Assembly (NCBI GenBank): GCA_020849725.1
Contig: JADLAZ010000266.1
Coordinates: forward strand, 1-10,731
Length of the DNA: 10,731 nt
Reading direction: 5' to 3'
Source of the DNA: Chloroflexota bacterium
Lineage (GTDB): Bacteria > Chloroflexota > Chloroflexia > Thermomicrobiales > JADLAZ01
A program made the translations under genes and the position numbers. Of this stretch, positions 1 through 4,825 are shown one piece after another (position 1 is the stretch's first letter; every line of letters begins with the position of its first letter). The notes under the pieces are model-generated. The model had not been told where the DNA came from, did not search any database, and saw nothing but the letters and a program-made list of their open reading frames with translations.

Positions 1-30
1 CCCAACCGATCGATGCCCGAGGAGGTCGCG

Positions 31-276
31 GTGGACATGCTACGCCAGGTGCCCATCATCGCCGGCTGTCACAACCCGCTGTGCCCGCGCGCCAACTGGA
101 GCGAGCCGCGCCTGCCCCGCTGGTGGCTGCGCCTCGACGATGGTCAGATCAGTGAGTTCGCGGCCTGCGATGAGGGCTGCGCTCGCATGGCGCTGCGCTT
201 CCTGAACGCCCGCCTGGGACGCGGCGACGAGCCGGCCGCCGCGCCGCTCGCCGCCGTCGTTGCCCTGGCCGACTGA
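31..276 (+). CDS. Small four-cysteine protein of unknown function (possible zinc-binding)
   Basis: I do not recognise a named family. The reading frame is open to the left edge, with an ATG at 13 and no ribosome site visible before it. The strong site GAGGAGGT at 19-26 instead points to GTG 31 (4-nt gap), or less likely ATG 37, giving about 81 residues. From GTG 31 the protein has two cysteine pairs, C13-x4-C18 (CHNPLC) and C46-x3-C50 (CDEGC), separated by a Trp/Arg-rich stretch (RWWLRL). That spacing would suit a small zinc-ribbon or treble-clef fold, which is inference only. The C-terminus is Ala/Pro-rich and probably disordered. There is no signal peptide or membrane segment. The gene converges on the oxidoreductase gene with a 29-nt gap. 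Because the frame has no stop before base 1, it could also be the tail of a longer protein. Confidence 0.5.
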   Translation: MDMLRQVPIIAGCHNPLCPRANWSEPRLPRWWLRLDDGQISEFAACDEGCARMALRFLNARLGRGDEPAAAPLAAVVALAD

Positions 277-295
277 GCGGCCGCGCCGCCCAGTC
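271..295. terminator. Hairpin between convergent genes, possible bidirectional terminator
   Basis: GACTGAGCGGC (271-281) and GCCGCCCAGTC (285-295) pair as an 11-bp stem around a 3-nt CGC loop. In the plus-strand RNA there is one A-C mismatch (276/290). In the minus-strand RNA the same position is a G-U wobble, so all 11 positions pair. It overlaps the stop codon of the small cysteine protein and lies 10 nt past the stop of the oxidoreductase gene. No U-tract follows on either strand, so termination is inferred from position and stem strength. Confidence 0.45.
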
Positions 296-305
296 CCGCG
301 CCCGC

Positions 306-1373
306 CTACGACACCAGGCCGGGATCGAAGGGGAGATCGATCGCCCGTCCCTCGCGGGACGAGCGGTAGACGGCCTCGGTGAACTCGATATACTTGATGC
401 CTTCAGTGAAGCTGGGCGATACGTCCCGATTGCCGGTGCGGATCGCGTTGAGGAACTCGGCCTCGGCCAGCCACTCGCGCCACTTGTCGGCCGGGATGGC
501 CAGCGGCGTCAGGCCGGCGTCCCCGGCGCGGGCGGCCAGGATCTCGTCGGTGTCGATGTTGTAGCGCAGCGAGCCGGCGCTGCCATAGATCTCGATCATG
601 TTCGGCGCGCCGTGGCGCGTCACGCCCGAGCAGTGCCAGGCGGCGAGCGCGCCGTTCTCGAACTCGCTGGCGATGGCCAACGAGTCGGCGATCTCAACCG
701 GCACGACCTCACCGGTGTCCGGCCGGCGGCGCGTCGGGATGTGCGCCTTGACGATGGCCTGCACGCGCTGCTGCCAGCCGAACCAGCGGTGCAGCACCTC
801 GCAGTACATGCCGAGCATGAGAGTGTTGAAGCCGGAGATGGCGCTGTCCTGCCGCCAGTGCAACGGGGCGTCCGGGTCGGCATACGGCGCGGCCAGCATG
901 TGGACGTGGATGTCGTAGACCTGACCGAAGAAGCCGTCGGCGATCAACTGCTTGACGAAGTAGTCGCCGGCCATCGCGTGCGGCGGCGGGCAGAGCATCG
1001 TCACCCGGTCGGTCCGCTGCGAGCGCTCGTACATGGCCTTTGCTTCGGCGTACGTGCGCGCCATGCGCGCCTGGCAGAAAACATGCTTGCCGGCGTCGAG
1101 CGCGGCGATGGTCGCCTCGGCGTGCAGGTACGGCGGCGCGGCGATAAAGACGGCGTCGACATCGGGCCGGTCCAGCACCGCCCGCCAGTCATTGAGCACC
1201 ATCTCGAACCCGTACTCGTGCGCGATCACCTCGGCCGTTTCGCGCCGCCGGTTGGCGACGGCGACGAACTCGACACCGCCGGCACGCTGCAGGCCGGGCA
1301 AGTGTCGCTGGCGGGCGATGCCGCCGGCGCCAATGAAGCCGATCCCAATCGTGCGGGTCGCCTGGTTGACCAT
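306..1373 (-). CDS. Gfo/Idh/MocA-family NAD(P)-binding protein with altered catalytic motifs
   Basis: A 355-residue protein with the two-domain plan of this family, which mostly oxidises or reduces sugars, inositols and related compounds with NAD(P). The N-terminal Rossmann fold shows GFIGAGGIA (residues 12-20). The end of that domain reads GKHVFCQARMA (96-105), where family members normally have an EKP motif with the catalytic lysine; here it is Gln-Ala-Arg (101-103). The segment usually read as DxGxH is SGFNTLMLGMYCEVLHRWFG (180-199), in which the usual Asp and His appear to be Leu187 and Tyr190. The C-terminal domain otherwise looks complete. I chose ATG 1373 because GGAGG lies 6 nt upstream on the minus strand and the coding match begins there; the frame runs on to 1481 without support. 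The protein is probably cytosolic, its substrate is unknown, and dehydrogenase activity is doubtful. It is transcribed away from the JAMM gene. Confidence 0.85.
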   Translation of the reverse strand: MVNQATRTIGIGFIGAGGIARQRHLPGLQRAGGVEFVAVANRRRETAEVIAHEYGFEMVLNDWRAVLDRPDVDAVFIAAPPYLHAEATIAALDAGKHVFCQARMARTYAEAKAMYERSQRTDRVTMLCPPPHAMAGDYFVKQLIADGFFGQVYDIHVHMLAAPYADPDAPLHWRQDSAISGFNTLMLGMYCEVLHRWFGWQQRVQAIVKAHIPTRRRPDTGEVVPVEIADSLAIASEFENGALAAWHCSGVTRHGAPNMIEIYGSAGSLRYNIDTDEILAARAGDAGLTPLAIPADKWREWLAEAEFLNAIRTGNRDVSPSFTEGIKYIEFTEAVYRSSREGRAIDLPFDPGLVS

Positions 1374-1425
1374 GGGTGCCCTCCCTCGCTGCCACGGCAG
1401 CGTCCTCGTCGGTGACGTGGCGCCT

Positions 1426-1434
1426 ATTCTGCCA
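1426..1434 (-). promoter_or_regulatory. Candidate extended -10 promoter for the Gfo/Idh/MocA gene
   Basis: On the minus strand this reads TGGCAGAAT, a TGn extension followed by a -10-like CAGAAT. It would place transcription start about 45 nt before the ATG at 1373. No good -35 hexamer is visible. The match is weaker than the facing promoter at 1519-1527. Confidence 0.3.
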
Positions 1435-1518
1435 CCGGCGGCGCGGGCTGACAAACGCACCGGCGCCAGCATCGGGACCAATGGGCTGGTGGGCTGCCGG
1501 AGGGGCGAGCGCCCCGTT

Positions 1519-1527
1519 TGCTATACT
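1519..1527 (+). promoter_or_regulatory. Extended -10 promoter for the JAMM/flippase pair
   Basis: TGCTATACT contains TATACT (5 of 6 to the sigma-70 -10 box) with the TGn extension that can replace a -35 element. No TTGACA-like hexamer lies 17 nt upstream. A start near 1534 would give a leader of about 35 nt ahead of GTG 1569. The same nine bases occur on the minus strand at 4781-4789. Confidence 0.55.
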
Positions 1528-1568
1528 GACAGCCAGCGGCGGCACGACGGCCGCCAGTGGAGGCGCGC

Positions 1569-2027
1569 GTGACCGACCGCGCACCGCTCGGGCGGCTGCG
1601 ACTGGGAGCCGACCACCTGGCGGCGATGCTCGATCACTTGCGGGCCGTCTACCCGGAGGAGGGGTGTGGCCTGCTGGCGGTGCCCGACGAGGGCGACACC
1701 TCCGTCGCCTGGTATCCCGTCCGTAACATCGCCAGCCTGCCGCGCGTACGCTATGAGGGGGAGCCGCTCGACGTACTCGATGCCTTCCTCGACATCGAGC
1801 GCCGCGGGTGGCGACTCGGCGCCATCGCTCACTCGCACCCGGCCAGTCCGGCCTGGCCATCCGCCGAGGACCTGCGCCAGGCGCACTATCCATCCACCCT
1901 CGCCCTGATCGTCTCGTTGCGCAATCTCGACCAGCCGGCTTTCGGCCTGTTTCACCTGCGGGGGAACGCCATCGATGAGCGGGCGCTAATCATCGAGCCG
2001 GCTGTGACCGTCACACCCGAAGGATAG
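1569..2027 (+). CDS. JAMM/Mov34 (MPN+) family zinc metallopeptidase
   Basis: A 152-residue single-domain protein with a complete JAMM zinc-peptidase signature. It has Glu31 in PEEGCGLL, then H88-S-H90, seven residues, Ser98 and Asp101 (HxHx7SxxD). In this family the two His and the Asp bind zinc and the Glu activates water. Bacterial members cut isopeptide or peptide bonds, for example releasing cysteine from ubiquitin-like sulfur carriers (the Mec type). No ThiS/MoaD-like carrier or cysteine synthase is in this window, so the substrate is open. I chose GTG 1569 because GGAGG ends 5 nt before it; an in-frame GTG at 1557 overlaps that site. There is no signal peptide, so it is probably cytosolic. 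The next gene starts 3 nt after its stop, so the two are likely co-transcribed and translationally coupled. Confidence 0.85.
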   Translation: MTDRAPLGRLRLGADHLAAMLDHLRAVYPEEGCGLLAVPDEGDTSVAWYPVRNIASLPRVRYEGEPLDVLDAFLDIERRGWRLGAIAHSHPASPAWPSAEDLRQAHYPSTLALIVSLRNLDQPAFGLFHLRGNAIDERALIIEPAVTVTPEG

Positions 2028-2030
2028 CTT

Positions 2031-3056
2031 GTGGCAACCTGGCAACGCTATCAGAACAAGTTCATCCTGGGGCTGGTGCTGGCGGTGCTGGTCACCATCG
2101 GCCTAGCACTCTTCGCCGACATCCGAACCCTGCCGCAGACGCTGGCCAGCTTCCGCTGGGAGTGGCTACCGCTCATTCTGGGGCTGACCCTCATCAACTA
2201 CGCGTTGCGCTTCCTGAAGTGGCAGTACTACCTGCGCGTCGTCAGCGTCACCGGCGTCAGCGTGCGCGAGAGCCTGGTCATCTTCCTCAGCGGCATGACG
2301 ATGGCGATGACGCCGGGCAAGGTCGGCGAACTGCTGAAGGCCTATATGCTCAAGCAAGTTGGCGGCACGCCAGTGGCGGTGACGGCGCCGATCATCGCCG
2401 CCGAGCGCCTCACTGACGGCCTGGCGATGGTCGGTCTAGCCGCCGTCGGCATGGTCGTCTACACGCTCGGCTGGCAGGTGCTCGTGGCCTTCGTGACCAT
2501 GTCGCTGGTCATCATCGTCATCGCCCAGAACCGGGCACTGGTCCACCGGCTCCTTAGTTGGGGCGAGCGCATGCCGCTCGTCGCGCGGGTGTCGCACCAC
2601 CTCTACCTGCTCTACGATAGCGCCGAGCGGCTGCTCGGCTGGCGGTGCCTGGCGGTAGCAATCGGCCTCGGGCTGGTCTCCTGGGCCTGCGAGTGCCTGG
2701 CCTTCTACTTCGTGCTGGTCGGGCTGGGTTTCGACCACAGTGCCACGCTGCTGCTGCAGGCAACCTTCATCCTGGCGATGTCAACCCTCATCGGCGCGGT
2801 GTCGATGCTGCCGGGTGGCCTGGGTGCAGCCGACGCCAGCGTCACGGGCCTGCTGCTGCTGCTGATTGACCAGGCGCCGATGAGCCAGTCGGTCGCGGTC
2901 GCCGCGACGCTGCTGATCCGGTTCTGCACGCTCTGGTTCGGTGTGCTGGTTGGCGCGGGCGTGTTCCTGCTCTGGGGACGGCGCATGCTGGCCAGTACCG
3001 ATATCGGGGCCGCACCAGCCGAGGTGGCCGCGGTGGTGGCGCCCGGCGGCGACTGA
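2031..3056 (+). CDS. Flippase-like membrane protein, LPG-synthase transmembrane (UPF0104) family
   Basis: A 341-residue polytopic membrane protein with about eight hydrophobic segments spread over its length. The family marks are visible: TPGKVGELLK (94-103), ERLTD (125-129) and LPGGLGAAD (260-268), matching the membrane domain first seen in MprF/lysylphosphatidylglycerol synthase. Stand-alone members lack the aminoacyl-transferase domain, as here, and are thought to move lipids or lipid-linked molecules across the membrane; the cargo cannot be read from sequence. The last motif more often ends in Glu than in Asp268. The start is GTG 2031, with GAAGGA at 2019-2024 inside the end of the JAMM gene and a 6-nt gap, so translation is probably coupled. 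The tail after the last membrane segment is about 25 residues, Ala/Val-rich and probably cytosolic. Confidence 0.85.
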   Translation: MATWQRYQNKFILGLVLAVLVTIGLALFADIRTLPQTLASFRWEWLPLILGLTLINYALRFLKWQYYLRVVSVTGVSVRESLVIFLSGMTMAMTPGKVGELLKAYMLKQVGGTPVAVTAPIIAAERLTDGLAMVGLAAVGMVVYTLGWQVLVAFVTMSLVIIVIAQNRALVHRLLSWGERMPLVARVSHHLYLLYDSAERLLGWRCLAVAIGLGLVSWACECLAFYFVLVGLGFDHSATLLLQATFILAMSTLIGAVSMLPGGLGAADASVTGLLLLLIDQAPMSQSVAVAATLLIRFCTLWFGVLVGAGVFLLWGRRMLASTDIGAAPAEVAAVVAPGGD

Positions 3057-3081
3057 TCGGCTCGCCCACCACGCCTGCCTC

Positions 3082-3110
3082 TTGCCGCCGCCTGCCCGCC
3101 CTCGTAGAGT
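3082..3110 (+). promoter_or_regulatory. Candidate -35/-10 promoter for coaX
   Basis: TTGCCG (3082-3087) and TAGAGT (3105-3110) are separated by 17 nt, each matching 4 of 6 consensus bases. Start of transcription would be near 3117, about 20 nt before the coaX GTG. It lies in the 81-nt gap after the flippase-like gene, so coaX may be read both from here and from upstream. Confidence 0.35.
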
Positions 3111-3137
3111 GGGGCGCGACGGTGAAGGAGGCGTGTT

Positions 3138-3935
3138 GTGCTGCTGGCGATCGACATCGGCAACACCAACACCGTCGTCGGCCTGTTCGATGGCGACTCA
3201 CTCGTCACATCGTGGCGGCTCACGACGGAGCGCTTGCGCCTGCCGGACGAGTGGTGGGCGTTGCTGGCGCCGCTGCTCCAGACGAGCGGCTTCCGGCCCG
3301 ATCAGATCGACCGGGCCATCATCGACTCTTCGGTGCCGACGGTGACGGCAAGTATCCACGCCATGAGCGAGCGCCACCTGGGCCTGTGCCCGCTGGTCGT
3401 GAGCATCGAACTGGACCTGGGGCTGCGGGCGCTGGTCGACAACCCGCGCTCGGTCGGGCCGGACCGGCTGGCGAACGTCGTCGCAGCGCACGCGCTCTTT
3501 CCCGGGACCGCGATCGTCGTCGACTTCGGCACGGCGACAACGTTCGACGTCGTGTCGGCCGAGGGCGACTTCCTTGGGGGTGCGATCGCGCCCGGCCTGG
3601 GCCTAGCCTTCGAGGCACTGACCAGTCGGGCGGCGATGCTCTACGCTATTGAGCTGCGGGCGCCGGACCGCGCCATCGCCACCAACACCGTCACCAACAT
3701 GCAGTCGGGTGCGGTGCTGGGCTACGTCAGTCTGGTCGAGGGCATGATCGCCCGCATGAGCGCCGAGTTGGGCACGCGTCCGGTCGTCATCGCCACCGGC
3801 GGCCTGGCCGGTGTCATCGCCGCCGCGACCAGCGTGATCGACCACCACGAGCCGTACCTGACCCTGCACGGCCTGCGCCTGATCGATGCCCGCCAGCGGG
3901 GCACGCCGCCGGCATCGTCCGACCCACCGGTCTGA
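3138..3935 (+). CDS. coaX: Type III pantothenate kinase
   Basis: A 265-residue protein that phosphorylates pantothenate with ATP, the first committed step of coenzyme A synthesis, in the cytosol. The ASKHA-fold phosphate motif DIGNTN lies at residues 6-11 right at the N-terminus. GPDR is at 107-110, with the Asp that acts in catalysis in this family. DFGTATTFD is at 129-137, followed by GGAIAPGLGLAFEAL. Length is normal for CoaX (about 255). Type III enzymes are not inhibited by CoA and need a monovalent cation; this is family knowledge. I chose GTG 3138 because GAAGGAGG (3124-3131) sits 6 nt upstream and the conserved motif begins five residues later. It follows the flippase-like gene on the same strand. 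The last 12 or so residues (Pro/Ser-rich) are probably not part of the fold. Confidence 0.95.
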   Translation: MLLAIDIGNTNTVVGLFDGDSLVTSWRLTTERLRLPDEWWALLAPLLQTSGFRPDQIDRAIIDSSVPTVTASIHAMSERHLGLCPLVVSIELDLGLRALVDNPRSVGPDRLANVVAAHALFPGTAIVVDFGTATTFDVVSAEGDFLGGAIAPGLGLAFEALTSRAAMLYAIELRAPDRAIATNTVTNMQSGAVLGYVSLVEGMIARMSAELGTRPVVIATGGLAGVIAAATSVIDHHEPYLTLHGLRLIDARQRGTPPASSDPPV

Positions 3936-4049
3936 GTGTGACCCAGGACGGCCGCCGGTTTGGGCCGGTCGAGGGCTGACGCGCGCGAATAGTAGAATGT
4001 GTCCAGTCCGGCCGCCACGAATCACACAGATCACTCAGTGGGAAGCGCC

Positions 4050-4635
4050 ATGGCTCTCGGCACGATCGAACTCGTGATCAGCCCGATCGTCTCGCCCGGC
4101 GTCGACCCGGCTGACCCGTACCGCTACGGCTGGCGGCCGGTGCGTCAGGTCGGCCCGGACGGCGCGGAGACGTGGGCGCGGACGGCCGCTGACCCTGACG
4201 GACCTGCGGCATCCCCAGGAGGGCGATGAGGTGACGCACGCCGAGGCTCACGTGCGCTGGTGCGTCTACCTGTACAACATCTTTGTCGCCCGCCTGGCCG
4301 ATGGTCCGGACGCCGTCGTCCTGAAGGACGTGCGCGTGGCCTGGGACGTGGCCGACCTAGACCCGCACGGGCCGGACCTGGCCGTCATCCAGGGTGTGTG
4401 CGAGCACCAGAACTGGAGCACGTTCGACGTCGCCGCCGAGGGCGTGCGCCCGGCGCTGCTCGTCGAGATCACCTCGCCGGAAACCGCTGTCCTCGACCGG
4501 ATGATCAAGCACGACGAGTACGAGATGGCCAGCGTGCCGCTCTAGGTGATCGTCGATCTAGTGCCACGGCGCCGGCTGCCGGCCCCACGCCTGCTGGGCT
4601 ACGAGTGGCCACCTACGACTGAAAGACGTTCGTGA
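4050..4635 (+). pseudogene. Broken Uma2-family (DUF820) endonuclease-like gene
   Basis: Uma2 proteins have a PD-(D/E)XK nuclease-like fold and unproven function. The gene starts at ATG 4050 (MALGTIELVISPIVSPGVDP) and reads normally to ETWAR near 4181. The frame then closes at 4227-4229. Homology continues one frame on as PLTLTDLRHPQEGDEVTHAEA, explained by one surplus base in acggccg (4182-4188). The second frame carries HGPDLAVI and LLVEITSPET, then IKHDEY, the likely Asp, Glu and Lys of the core. It meets TAG at 4543-4545, where VPL-stop-VIVD strongly suggests a lost Tyr or Trp codon. Reading on gives LLGYEW and then an unrelated tail to TGA 4633, so the usual C-terminal end is missing too. 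A weak -10 box (TAGAAT, 3993-3998) lies upstream. The 3' end overlaps the small membrane protein gene by 23 nt. Confidence 0.85.
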
Positions 4636-4747
4636 TCAGGAACAGCACGGCCAGGATGATGAGCACCAGCACGATGATGCTCACCATCAGGTTCGAGTCG
4701 CCCATCGGCAGGGCCGGGCCACCGCCGAAGCCACCGGACGAAACCAT
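4613..4747 (-). CDS. 44-residue glycine-rich single-pass membrane protein
   Basis: I know no named family for it. ATG 4747 has AGGGGGTG upstream (5-nt gap) and a good extended -10 box 34-42 nt upstream, so this short frame is probably real. A longer frame from 4798 would run through that promoter and is not favoured. The protein starts MVSSGGFGGGPALPMGDSN, a flexible Gly/Pro stretch. One strong membrane segment of about 21 residues (SIIVLVLIILAVLFLITNVF) then runs almost to the C-terminus. There is no cleavage site, so it is likely a tail-anchored or N-out membrane microprotein. The layout resembles the tiny YjcZ-type proteins of Bacilli, but without clear homology. It lies downstream of the metallohydrolase on the same strand, 78 nt past its stop, and its end overlaps the broken Uma2 gene. 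Confidence 0.6.
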   Translation of the reverse strand: MVSSGGFGGGPALPMGDSNLMVSIIVLVLIILAVLFLITNVFQS

Positions 4748-4780
4748 CGCGCACCCCCTGAGCCACCCATCGACCGACGG

Positions 4781-4789
4781 AGTATAGCA
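4781..4789 (-). promoter_or_regulatory. Extended -10 promoter for the 44-residue membrane protein
   Basis: On the minus strand this reads TGCTATACT, identical in all nine bases to the JAMM promoter at 1519-1527. The leader would be about 27 nt. No -35 hexamer is evident. Its TG extension lies inside the foot of the hairpin at 4787-4812. Confidence 0.55.
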
Positions 4790-4812
4790 CGGGCGCATCC
4801 CGCCCAGGGTGC
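4787..4812 (-). terminator. Terminator-like hairpin after the metallohydrolase gene
   Basis: GCAC+GGGCG (4787-4795) pairs with CGCCC+GTGC (4801-4812), with a 5-nt loop (CATCC) and a 3-nt bulge (4806-4808), giving nine base pairs. It begins 14 nt past the stop codon of the PHP metallohydrolase. There is no U-tract; the sequence that follows on the minus strand is the -10 box of the small membrane protein gene. It may act as a terminator, or separate the two transcripts only partly. Confidence 0.4.
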
Positions 4813-4825
4813 TGGTCGCGTCGGC

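Noticed and set aside
612..1415. 267-residue open frame on the plus strand
   Set aside because: It is antisense to the Gfo/Idh/MocA gene, with no motifs and shadow-type composition.
3947..3970. Possible terminator hairpin after coaX
   Set aside because: The best stem is 7 bp with a bulge and a 9-nt loop, and no U-tract follows; such stems are common by chance in DNA this GC-rich.
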